Assembly: GCF_030730925.1 (NCBI RefSeq) | Contig: NZ_JAVAMB010000003.1 | Span: forward strand, 248,001-312,000 | Direction: 5' to 3' | Source: Flavobacterium sp. DG2-3 | Lineage (GTDB): Bacteria; Bacteroidota; Bacteroidia; Flavobacteriales; Flavobacteriaceae | Length of the DNA: 64,000 bases | Part shown: piece after piece, positions 9,473 through 18,207 of the stretch | How positions within the stretch are numbered: position 1 is the stretch's first letter | How the letters are laid out: each line of letters begins with the position of its first letter | Position numbers and translations under genes: made by a program | The notes under the pieces: model-generated | Seen by the model: the letters and a program-made list of their open reading frames with translations, nothing else | Told to the model about the DNA's origin: nothing | The model's database searches: none

Positions 9473-9511
9473 CATCAAATTACTAATTAATTAACCAAAA
9501 TTTTTAGAAAA

Positions 9512-12500
9512 ATGAAATTAACAAAATTACTTGTTTTTTGTATTTCATCTTTGTTATTCTCGGTTATAGCTGTGGCTCAGGATGTCACAGTAAATGGAAT
9601 GATTAAAGATGAAACTGGTATGCCTGTTCCAGGTGCGACAATTTTATTAAAAGGTACTACAAAATCTACTGCCTCAGACTTTGACGGTAAATTCCAGATG
9701 CAGGTACCTTCAAACGGATCATTAATAATTACTTTTATTGGTTACTCTACAGTAACAGAAGCGGTAAACGGAAGAACAAAGATTAATATTCAATTAAAGC
9801 CAGAATCACAATCTTTAAATGAGGTTGTAGTGGTTGGATACGGTACTCAAAAGAAATCTGTTGTAACTGGAGCAATTTCTAGTGTAAAAGCAGCCGATCT
9901 TGAAAAAGTGCCAAACGGACGTGTTGAACAGACTTTACAAGGTAGAGTAGCGGGGGTTTCTGTTGCAGCTACTTCTGGACAGCCTGGTGCAGCTTCAAAA
10001 GTTCGTGTTAGAGGTATCACTACTTTCAGAGAAGGTGGAAATGATCCTTTATGGGTTGTTGATGGTATTGCTGTAGATGCAAATGCTATTGGTTTTATTA
10101 ATCAATCTGATATCGAATCTATCGAGGTACTTAAAGATGCTGCTTCTGCTGCAATCTACGGTACTCGTGCGGCTACTGGGGTAATTTTAGTAACTACTAA
10201 AAAAGGAAAATCTGGTAAAATTTCTGTAAACTATAATGGTTTTGCAGGTATTTCGGCTCCCGCTAAAAGATTAGATATGTTGAATGCTACTCAGTATGCA
10301 ACTTTAATGAATGAAAAATCTTTAAATGATGGTGGTGCTATTAAATATGCAAATCCTTCATCATTTGGAAAAGGTACAGATTGGCAGGATGCAATCTTCA
10401 ATGATTCTGCTTTCAGATACACACACGAATTAAGTATTAGTGGTGGTGGTGAAAAATCTACTTTCTATGCTTCTTTCGGAATTCAAGATCAGGAAGGTAT
10501 CGTAGTAACAGATATTTCTAACTACACAAAGAAAAACTTCCGATTAAACTCAACACACAAAATCTCTGATTACTTTACTTTCGGACAGACTTTTGGATAC
10601 ACACACCAAAAATCAAAAGGAATTGGAAACGTAAACAGTGAGTTCGGTGGGCCTTTAAGCTCTGCAATCAATTTAGATCCGCTTACTCCGCTTGTGGTAA
10701 CTGATCCAGCTGTAGCAAATACAGGTTTTTATACAAATCCAAACGTTGTTAGAGATGCAAACGGTAATCCTTATGGAATTTCTTCTTTAGTACAACAAGA
10801 GATGACAAACCCACTTGGATATATCCAAACAAGATTAGGAGGTTACAACTGGTCAGATGATTTTGTTGGAAACGCTTATTTAGAGGCTAACATTACAAGC
10901 CATTTAAAATTAAGAACTACACTTGGTGGTAAATTAGCATATTGGGGAGATGAAATGTTTACTCCAACTTTCTACTTAAACCCAAACATGAAAGCTGATA
11001 GAAATAACTACAGCCAGAACAATAACAAATCATTAGCTTGGACATTAGAGAACACTTTAAGCTATGCTAATAAATTTGGAGATCACAACGTAAGTGTTTT
11101 AGCAGGACAAGGTGCTTATGTTGAAAACATTGGTGGTACTATCGGAGTAACAATGTACGGATTGCCAATTACAAGTTACAAAGATGCTTCTTTCAACTTT
11201 GACATTCCACAATCAGACAGAGTTAACAGAGCAAGTGATTTTACAGAGCACAAATTATCTTCATTGTTCTTACGTGCTAACTACGATTACATGGAGAAAT
11301 ACCTTTTCACAGGAATTGTTCGTCGTGATGGATCAACTCGTTTTGGTGAAAACAAAAAATGGGGGGTTTTCCCATCATTCTCTTTAGGATGGGTACTTTC
11401 AAAAGAAGGTTTCTGGAAAGATAACAATGTAGTGAATACTTTAAAACTACGTGGAGGTTATGGAGTTGTAGGTAATGATAACATCGATGATTTCAAATAT
11501 AGAGCTTTGGTTGTTGGAGGTTATAATTATGCAGTTGGAACTTCAGGAGATATTACAACAGGATACGGAAACTCTACGCTTCCGAATGCTAACTTAGGAT
11601 GGGAAGAAACATCTCAAACTACAGTTGGTCTTGATGCAAAATTATTTAATGATTTTTCTCTTACTCTTGACTACTACAAAAAAACAACGAAAGGAATCTT
11701 AAGAAATATTGTAATTCCTGGATATGTTGGAGTAGTTGATGCGCCTTCTGCAAACATTGCAGATATGGACAACAGCGGTTTTGAGGTTGAATTAGGTTAT
11801 AAGAAAAGACTTGGAGAATTTAACTTAGGTGTTAATGCAAACATGGCTTACTTGAAAAACGAAATTACTTATGTAGGATCATCTACAAACTTCATCGTTG
11901 GAGATGCTACTTTCCAATCTATGGGACCTGTAACAAGAACACAAGTTGGACATTCATTTAATGAATTCTACGGATTTAAAACAGCTGGAATTTTCCAAAA
12001 CGAAGCTGAAGTTGCAGCATACAAAAACACAAACGGAGGTTTAATTCAGCCAAATGCTAGACCTGGAGATTTCCGTTGGGTAGATTCAAATGGTGACGGA
12101 TCTATTACAGATGATGATAAACAATTCTTAGGAACAAACGTGCCTAAATATACTTTTGGTTTTACAGTAAACTTAGATTACAAAAACTTTGACTTTATGG
12201 CCTTTACTCAAGGAGCTGCGGGAAGCAAAATTTTCCAAGGATTAAGAAGACTAGATGTATTGAATGCAAACTACCAGACTAAAGCTTTAGAGCGTTGGGT
12301 TGGAGAAGGAACTTCAAACGATTACCCAAGATTGACAAATAACGATCCAAATAAAAACTACACTAACATGTCTGATTTTTATCTTGAAGATGGAAATTAC
12401 CTACGTTTAAAAGTAGTAACTCTTGGATACACAATGCCAACTAATTTATCTTCTAAAATTGGTGCAGATAAAGTTCGTTTTTACCTAACAGGAGAAAACT

Positions 12501-12622
12501 TAATCACTTTTACAAAATATACTGGATTTGATCCAGAAATTGGAGGCCAAGTTTATGGTGTAGACAAAGGAGTTTATCCACAAGCAAGATCTATTTTGTT
12601 TGGAGCTAACGTTCAATTTTAA
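9512..12622 (+). CDS. SusC/RagA-type TonB-dependent outer-membrane transporter (module 2)
   Basis: This 1036-residue paralogue of the module 1 SusC has a signal peptide to about residue 22 (VIAVA|Q). A regulatory-like domain follows (GMPVPGATILLKGTTKSTAS), then the hallmark LNEVVVVGYGTQKKSVVTGA, the plug (VRGITTFREGGNDPLWVVDG; LKDAASAAIYGTRAATGVIL) and the barrel, ending in an aromatic (ANVQF). Codon use is smoother than in susC1, with long runs free of rare-looking codons, which suggests high expression (impression only). susD2 starts 15 bp later. Confidence 0.95.
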   Translation: MKLTKLLVFCISSLLFSVIAVAQDVTVNGMIKDETGMPVPGATILLKGTTKSTASDFDGKFQMQVPSNGSLIITFIGYSTVTEAVNGRTKINIQLKPESQSLNEVVVVGYGTQKKSVVTGAISSVKAADLEKVPNGRVEQTLQGRVAGVSVAATSGQPGAASKVRVRGITTFREGGNDPLWVVDGIAVDANAIGFINQSDIESIEVLKDAASAAIYGTRAATGVILVTTKKGKSGKISVNYNGFAGISAPAKRLDMLNATQYATLMNEKSLNDGGAIKYANPSSFGKGTDWQDAIFNDSAFRYTHELSISGGGEKSTFYASFGIQDQEGIVVTDISNYTKKNFRLNSTHKISDYFTFGQTFGYTHQKSKGIGNVNSEFGGPLSSAINLDPLTPLVVTDPAVANTGFYTNPNVVRDANGNPYGISSLVQQEMTNPLGYIQTRLGGYNWSDDFVGNAYLEANITSHLKLRTTLGGKLAYWGDEMFTPTFYLNPNMKADRNNYSQNNNKSLAWTLENTLSYANKFGDHNVSVLAGQGAYVENIGGTIGVTMYGLPITSYKDASFNFDIPQSDRVNRASDFTEHKLSSLFLRANYDYMEKYLFTGIVRRDGSTRFGENKKWGVFPSFSLGWVLSKEGFWKDNNVVNTLKLRGGYGVVGNDNIDDFKYRALVVGGYNYAVGTSGDITTGYGNSTLPNANLGWEETSQTTVGLDAKLFNDFSLTLDYYKKTTKGILRNIVIPGYVGVVDAPSANIADMDNSGFEVELGYKKRLGEFNLGVNANMAYLKNEITYVGSSTNFIVGDATFQSMGPVTRTQVGHSFNEFYGFKTAGIFQNEAEVAAYKNTNGGLIQPNARPGDFRWVDSNGDGSITDDDKQFLGTNVPKYTFGFTVNLDYKNFDFMAFTQGAAGSKIFQGLRRLDVLNANYQTKALERWVGEGTSNDYPRLTNNDPNKNYTNMSDFYLEDGNYLRLKVVTLGYTMPTNLSSKIGADKVRFYLTGENLITFTKYTGFDPEIGGQVYGVDKGVYPQARSILFGANVQF

Positions 12623-12637
12623 TAAAATTAAAGAATC

Positions 12638-14146
12638 ATGAAAACGATAAAATTTAAATATATATATGTAGCTGTAGCAATGGCACTTTTAGGATCTTGT
12701 TCTGAAGATTTCGTGACCATTGATCCAGAAGGAAAATTTGATACAAGTACCTACTTTTCTAATGAACAGCAATGTTATGCGGCTTTAGTTGGAGTTTACG
12801 ATCCGATGAGAAAAAACACTGGAGGTTTTGAAAACTGGGTAGCCATGATGAATGCTGGTTCAGACGATTTTTATGCTGGTGGAGGTAGTTCTACAGATGG
12901 AACTGGAATTCAAAATTTCTCTACACACTCGCTTTCTTCAATTACAATTCCAGGAAGTTATTGGAACGATCACTATCAAGGTATTTCTAGAGCAAATATT
13001 TTATTATCTAAGTTGCCAGCAGCTTCAATGAATGATGCAGTTAGAAACAGATTTGCTGCAGAAGCTAAAACTTTACGTGCGCTTTACTATTTTAACTTAG
13101 TAAGAATGTTCAAAAACATTGCATTAGTTTTAGAACCGTTAACAACAGAAACAATCTATACTCCTGAGCAAGTTGCGCCAGAAGTGATTTATGCTCAAAT
13201 CGAAAAAGATTTAACTGAAGCTATTGCAGTTTTACCAAATACGGTTGTTGCAAAAACTGAAGCTGGAAGATTTAACAAAGGGGCTGCTCAAGCACTTTTA
13301 GGAAAAGTATATTTGTTTGAAGGTAAAAAACCTGAGGCAGCAGCTGTTTTAGCAGAAGTAAACGGAACTCCAGGAGCGACAAACCAATACGGTAATAAAT
13401 TACTAGATAACTTTAGTGATTTATGGGTTACATCAAACAAATTCAACGCAGAATCATTAATCGAAGTATCTCACAGTAGTGCTGGTAACTCAGATTGGAC
13501 ATTCTGGGGTAATGGTAGAGACGAAGGAAACTCATTAAACATTATGGTTGGACCTAGAGGATATTCTAGACCAGAGGGTTCTGATGCACCAAACCTTCCT
13601 GCAGGATGGGCTTTCAACGTTGCTACTCAAAAATTATACGATGCAATGCAAGGTGATCCACGTAAAGATGCTACAATTCTTGATTTAAAAGCATTAAAAG
13701 CAGCGGGTAAAGCAGATTATATTCCAGCTTACCAAGATACTGGGTATTTCTTAAACAAATATCTTCCAAGACAGTCAGATGTTAGTACAGGTGGAGGTAA
13801 CTCAGAGTTGAATTACAAACAAAACTCTTATGTAATCAGACTTGCAGATACTTACTTAATGGAAGCAGAAGCTTTAGGATCTGGCGCAAGAGCACAAGCA
13901 TTACTTGATGCAGTTAGAAAAAGAGCTGGATTAGGTTCTGTTCCTGTAACATTAGCCGCTATCAAGCATGAAAGAAGAATGGAATTAGCGGGTGAAGGAC
14001 ACAGATTCTTCGATTTAGTAAGATGGGGAGATGCATCAGCTGCATTATCTGATAGAGGTTTTGATGCTGGAACAGATGAGATTTTACCAATTCCGTACAC
14101 AGAACTTAACGGTACTAAATTGAAACAAAATCCTAATTACCAATAG
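12638..14146 (+). CDS. SusD/RagB-type glycan-binding lipoprotein (module 2)
   Basis: This 502-residue protein has signal MKTIKFKYIYVAVAMALLGSC (Cys 21) and SusD landmarks EAKTLRALYYFNLVRMFKNI, AVRKRAGLGSVPVTLAAIKH and HERRMELAGEGHRFFDLVRW near the C-terminus, ending KLKQNPNYQ. It is shorter than its module 1 counterpart (570), so the binding face probably differs. It is the second gene of an operon with 15-bp and 30-bp gaps to its neighbours. Confidence 0.95.
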   Translation: MKTIKFKYIYVAVAMALLGSCSEDFVTIDPEGKFDTSTYFSNEQQCYAALVGVYDPMRKNTGGFENWVAMMNAGSDDFYAGGGSSTDGTGIQNFSTHSLSSITIPGSYWNDHYQGISRANILLSKLPAASMNDAVRNRFAAEAKTLRALYYFNLVRMFKNIALVLEPLTTETIYTPEQVAPEVIYAQIEKDLTEAIAVLPNTVVAKTEAGRFNKGAAQALLGKVYLFEGKKPEAAAVLAEVNGTPGATNQYGNKLLDNFSDLWVTSNKFNAESLIEVSHSSAGNSDWTFWGNGRDEGNSLNIMVGPRGYSRPEGSDAPNLPAGWAFNVATQKLYDAMQGDPRKDATILDLKALKAAGKADYIPAYQDTGYFLNKYLPRQSDVSTGGGNSELNYKQNSYVIRLADTYLMEAEALGSGARAQALLDAVRKRAGLGSVPVTLAAIKHERRMELAGEGHRFFDLVRWGDASAALSDRGFDAGTDEILPIPYTELNGTKLKQNPNYQ

Positions 14147-14176
14147 TATTTTACTAATTAACCAAAACAAAAAGAA

Positions 14177-15052
14177 ATGAACCTAAATATATATTTTAGA
14201 AAAAGTGTATACCTAATGCTAGCTTTAGCATTAGGAACACTAAATAGCTGTAGCGAAGAAGTTAATGAAAACCCGCTTGTAGCTGAAAATGTTGATGCTT
14301 CGTTTACAATAACTCCTGTTGCGGGAGCTATGAATACGTATCTTCTAACAGCGCAGCCTGTTGGAGTTATCTCTTCAAAATGGGATACAGGAGATGGTGC
14401 TAGTCCAGGAAAAATGAATCAAGTGATTTCTTTACCAGATGCAGGAACGTATACTGTTACGCATACCGCTATTGGAGCTGGTGCAGCAATGGGAACTTCT
14501 TCTCAGCAGATTATTGTGGCACAAACAGATCCTGCAAAAGGAAACTTAGTTCAAGGAGGAAAATTTGAAACACCTGCCGATATAGCAAAATGGACAAATT
14601 TAAAATTAAGTCCATCAGGCGCCGCGTTTTGGTCTTTTGCTAATAATAGCGCTACGATTCATTTACCAGGAGGAGGTGCTCAAGAAGGTATTTACCAAGC
14701 TATTGAAGTTGTAAAAGATAGAGAATATACTATCGATATGACAATTTCTTGTCCTAGCGGTTTAAATGAAACATGGTTTGAAGTGTTCGCAGGGAAAACT
14801 GTACCAACATCAGGTGTTGAATATAATGATAATGTAGTTATGGGGATAAGCACTTGGGATGGTTGCGGAACATCTAAATTTTCAGGAAGATTATCTGGAA
14901 TTGGATGCAAGAAAAATAAAGTTACTGGTGACATTTCTAACGTAGTTAAATTCTCTGAAAGCGGAACAATTTACCTTGTAATTAGATCTGGAAGTAATAA
15001 AACAGGAAATGAGCCAATTACTATTACAAAAGTTGAGTTCAGAGGAAAATAA
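14177..15052 (+). CDS. Surface lipoprotein with PKD and CBM4-like domains (module 2)
   Basis: This 291-residue protein has lipoprotein signal MLALALGTLNSC (Cys 25). A PKD-type domain covers about 40-115 (SSKWDTGDGASPGKMNQVIS, GTYTVTHTA). The C-terminal half starts NLVQGGKFETPADIAKWTNL and continues YQAIEVVKDREYTIDMTISC; this is the usual opening of a CBM4/9/22-like jelly roll. It probably is the surface glycan-binding protein of the operon. The leader before its ATG (TTACTAATTAACCAAAA) resembles the one before both susC genes. Confidence 0.85.
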   Translation: MNLNIYFRKSVYLMLALALGTLNSCSEEVNENPLVAENVDASFTITPVAGAMNTYLLTAQPVGVISSKWDTGDGASPGKMNQVISLPDAGTYTVTHTAIGAGAAMGTSSQQIIVAQTDPAKGNLVQGGKFETPADIAKWTNLKLSPSGAAFWSFANNSATIHLPGGGAQEGIYQAIEVVKDREYTIDMTISCPSGLNETWFEVFAGKTVPTSGVEYNDNVVMGISTWDGCGTSKFSGRLSGIGCKKNKVTGDISNVVKFSESGTIYLVIRSGSNKTGNEPITITKVEFRGK

Positions 15053-15090
15053 AAAGTTAAGTTAAGTTTAAGTTTAAGTTTGGTTGTAAA

Positions 15091-15126
15091 TAGCCCATAA
15101 TCATTATGAGTATGGGCTATTTTTTA
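15091..15126 (+). terminator. Intrinsic terminator of module 2
   Basis: The stem tagcccata (15091-15099) / tatgggcta (15111-15119) is followed by a T run. The stem sequence matches the terminator of module 1, and both are preceded by a gttaagttta-like stretch. Confidence 0.8.
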
Positions 15127-15201
15127 AATCCTCAAAAGGGTAGAACTCGATTTTTTGATTTCTTCTAAACTTCAATTTGAAACCATAATAATTGAAAGCG
15201 A

Positions 15202-16656
15202 ATGAAAAAAAATAGCCTAAAAATTATATGCCTTTTGTTTTCTGCTGCAGCTTTTGCGCAACAGCCAAAAACAAAAAAAGAGTTTACAACCAACGGAAAA
15301 AAAATAACCGTTTATACTACAGCAGAGAACTCTAAGTTACGATTAACCACTACAGATAATCTGACATTTTCTGCAGCAAAACAGCCTCTAGAAATTGAAA
15401 GTTCTATTTTTGTAGAACCAGCCAAAAGGTTTCAGACTTTTATGGGAATCGGAGGAGCTATTACAGATGCTAGCGCCGAAATATTTGCTACGCTTTCAAA
15501 AGAAAAACAAGCAGAATTTTTAAATGCTTACTACGATCAGCAAAAAGGTATAGGCTATTCTTTGCTAAGAACAACGATTCAAAGTTCTGATTTTAGCAGT
15601 GGAACCTATTCTTATATCGAAGAAGGAGATAAAGATTTGAAGACTTTTTCTATTGATCACGACAGAAAATATCGTATTCCTTTAATCAAACAAGCCATTC
15701 AGAAAGCAGGAGGAAAGCTTACAACTTATGTAGCACCTTGGTCGCCAAACGCTTTTATGAAAAGCAATAAAAATGTCTTAAAAGGAGGAACTCTTCTTCC
15801 TGAATACTACCAGACTTGGGCAAATTTCTATGTAAAATTTATTAAAGCTTACGAAAAAGAAGGCATTCCAATTTGGGGAACTTCGACTCAAAATGAGCCA
15901 ATGGCGGTGCAGACTTGGGAATCTTGTATTTACACAGCTGAAGCAGAAAGAGATTTTATCAAAAATTATCTTGGGCCAACCTTAAAAAAAGAAAATCTTG
16001 GCGATAAAAAAATCGTTGTTTGGGATCATAACCGTGATTTGATGAATTATCGTGCCAACGTAATTTACTCAGATCCTGAAGCATCAAAATATGTTTGGGG
16101 AATGGGATTTCACTGGTACGAAACTTGGTCTGGCGGTGCACCGATGTTTGATAACGTAGGAAAAGTAAACGAAGCTTATCCAGATAAAAAACTGATGTTT
16201 ACAGAAGGCTGCATCGAAAAATTTGATGCCTCTAAATACCAATTTTGGGGGAATGCAGAACGTTATGGAATGAATATGATTAACGATTTTAATAACGGAA
16301 CGGTTGCTTGGACAGACTGGAATATTCTTTTAGACCAGAACGGAGGCCCTAATCATGTTGGAAATTTCTGTTTTGCGCCAATCCATGCTGATACTACAAC
16401 AGGAGAATTAATTTACACTCCGTCGTATTATTATATTGGACACTTTTCAAAATTCATTCGTTTAAATGCTGTTCGCGTAAGTACAGCTGCAAGCAAAAGC
16501 GCTTTATTAAGCACCTCTTTTTTAAATGCTGATGGTACAATGGCAACAATTGTCATGAACCAATCGGCAAATGATCTTACATACAATTTAATTATTGGTG
16601 ATAAAAAGGCAGAAGTAAAAATTCCGCCACATGCTATACAAACGCTTGTTTATTAA
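15202..16656 (+). CDS. Secreted GH30 glycosidase (FTEGC type, copy 1)
   Basis: This 484-residue enzyme has a Sec signal MKKNSLKIICLLFSAAAFAQ and no lipobox, so it is soluble in the periplasm or exported. GH30 marks are GIGGAITDASAE, the acid/base Glu232 in STQNEP and the nucleophile Glu335 in LMFTEGC. The (beta/alpha)8 barrel is followed by the usual short beta domain, ending PPHAIQTLVY. GH30 enzymes of Bacteroidota glucan loci act on beta-1,6-glucan or beta-glucosides; activity here is inferred from family and neighbours. The next gene is a close paralogue. Confidence 0.92.
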   Translation: MKKNSLKIICLLFSAAAFAQQPKTKKEFTTNGKKITVYTTAENSKLRLTTTDNLTFSAAKQPLEIESSIFVEPAKRFQTFMGIGGAITDASAEIFATLSKEKQAEFLNAYYDQQKGIGYSLLRTTIQSSDFSSGTYSYIEEGDKDLKTFSIDHDRKYRIPLIKQAIQKAGGKLTTYVAPWSPNAFMKSNKNVLKGGTLLPEYYQTWANFYVKFIKAYEKEGIPIWGTSTQNEPMAVQTWESCIYTAEAERDFIKNYLGPTLKKENLGDKKIVVWDHNRDLMNYRANVIYSDPEASKYVWGMGFHWYETWSGGAPMFDNVGKVNEAYPDKKLMFTEGCIEKFDASKYQFWGNAERYGMNMINDFNNGTVAWTDWNILLDQNGGPNHVGNFCFAPIHADTTTGELIYTPSYYYIGHFSKFIRLNAVRVSTAASKSALLSTSFLNADGTMATIVMNQSANDLTYNLIIGDKKAEVKIPPHAIQTLVY

Positions 16657-16671
16657 TATTTTGTAGTAAAG

Positions 16672-16720
16672 TAAAAGACGAGGACTAATTTGAATCATCC
16701 ACATTAGTCTTCTCTTTTCT
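16672..16720 (+). terminator. Weak hairpin between the first two GH30 genes
   Basis: The arms gaggactaat and attagtcttctc pair imperfectly and are followed by a pyrimidine-rich stretch. It may reduce readthrough or mark an mRNA processing point in a 92-bp gap. Confidence 0.35.
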
Positions 16721-16748
16721 TTTAATTCAAAAACTATTTTTTAAAGAG

Positions 16749-18179
16749 ATGAATGTTCAAACTAAAATATTTATATCAGCCTTTATAATCTTCACACAGT
16801 TGAGTGCTTTCTCTCAGCAAAAAACTAAAATAAAGGTATTTACTACTGCCGAAAACACAAACAGGAAATTGTCATTATCAAATGATTTAATTTCTAACAA
16901 CACACAAAAAATAGCAACGGTTTCTATTACTGTAGATACTGAAAAAACAGACCAGACCTTTCTTGGAATTGGAGGTGCCATTACAGATGCAAGTGCAGAA
17001 GTTTTTGCAAAACTATCTCCAAAAAAGCAGAAGGAATTTCTAAATGCATATTACGACAAAAAAAATGGTATTGGTTATTCTTTAGCTAGAACAAACATTC
17101 ACAGTTGCGATTTTAGCAGTGACAGTTACACTTATATTGCTGAAGGAGACAAAGACCTGAAGACTTTTAATATAGATCACGATCGAAAATATAGAATTCC
17201 TTTAATCAAAAAAGCAATTGAAACAGCCGGCGGGAAACTAACTTTATTTGTCAGCCCATGGAGTCCCCCAGCTTTTATGAAAGACAATAATGACATTTTG
17301 CACGGCGGCGTTTTATTGCCTGAATTTGCTCCAGCATGGGCAATGTATTATGCTAAATTTATAAAAGAATACGAAAAAGAAGGAATTCCAATCTGGGGAT
17401 TATCGGTTCAGAACGAGCCAATGGCCAGACAAAGTTGGGAATCTTGTATTTATACTCCAGAAGCAGAAAGAGATTTTCTTAAAAATCATCTGGGGCCAAC
17501 TTTAGAAAAAGAAGGATTAGGTTCTAAAAACATTATTATTTGGGATCATAATCGAGGAGACATGTTAACCAAAAGAGCCAATCTGGTTTTCTCAGATCCA
17601 GAAGTTTCTAAATATGCTTGGGGAATTGGATTTCACTGGTATGAAACTTGGAATGGAGGCCCGCCTCAGTTTGAATCTGTAGCAGAAGTTCATAAAGCTT
17701 TTCCAAATAAAAACCTGATTTTTACAGAAGGCTGCATTGAAAAATTTGATGCTGCAAAATATCAGTTTTGGGGAAATGCAGAACGTTACGGAATCAATAT
17801 GATTAATGATTTTAATAACGGAACTGTAGCCTGGACAGACTGGAATATTCTTCTAGATCAAAAAGGAGGCCCTAATCATGTTGGAAATTTCTGTTTTGCG
17901 CCCATTCATGCCGATACTACAAAAGATGAATTAATCTATACGCCAATGTATTATTATATCGGGCATTTCTCAAAATTCATTAGACCAAATGCAAAAAGAA
18001 TGCTTGAAACGACAAGTGACAAATCATTAGTAAGTACTTCTTTTAAAAACTCTGACGGACAATTGATTACAATCGTAATGAATCAATCTGAAAAAGAAAT
18101 TGTGTATTCTTTAGAAAATAAAAAAGAAAAATCGACAATCACAATTCCAGCGCATGCTATACAGACAATTGTTTATTGA
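16749..18179 (+). CDS. Secreted GH30 glycosidase (FTEGC type, copy 2)
   Basis: This 476-residue protein aligns with its upstream neighbour over its whole length, with shared blocks such as EGDKDLKTF and NAERYG. Signal peptide MNVQTKIFISAFIIFTQLSAFS has no lipobox. Acid/base Glu223 (QNEP) and nucleophile Glu327 (FTEGC) are present. Differences cluster around the active-site loops (WSPPAFMKDNNDILHGG against WSPNAFMKSNKNVLKGG), which fits altered subsite preference after tandem duplication (inference). Confidence 0.92.
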   Translation: MNVQTKIFISAFIIFTQLSAFSQQKTKIKVFTTAENTNRKLSLSNDLISNNTQKIATVSITVDTEKTDQTFLGIGGAITDASAEVFAKLSPKKQKEFLNAYYDKKNGIGYSLARTNIHSCDFSSDSYTYIAEGDKDLKTFNIDHDRKYRIPLIKKAIETAGGKLTLFVSPWSPPAFMKDNNDILHGGVLLPEFAPAWAMYYAKFIKEYEKEGIPIWGLSVQNEPMARQSWESCIYTPEAERDFLKNHLGPTLEKEGLGSKNIIIWDHNRGDMLTKRANLVFSDPEVSKYAWGIGFHWYETWNGGPPQFESVAEVHKAFPNKNLIFTEGCIEKFDAAKYQFWGNAERYGINMINDFNNGTVAWTDWNILLDQKGGPNHVGNFCFAPIHADTTKDELIYTPMYYYIGHFSKFIRPNAKRMLETTSDKSLVSTSFKNSDGQLITIVMNQSEKEIVYSLENKKEKSTITIPAHAIQTIVY

Positions 18180-18207
18180 TTGTCAACTAACTAAATAACC
18201 ACAAAAA

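Larger units (their letters stand above)
9017..9511. promoter_or_regulatory. Upstream region of susC2
   Basis: These 495 bases are extremely AT-rich. The distal part shows nothing I can name. The last 135 bases hold the paired direct repeats (9380-9399, 9413-9432), the TAGTATTG box (9465-9472) and the leader shared with susC1. Confidence 0.55.
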
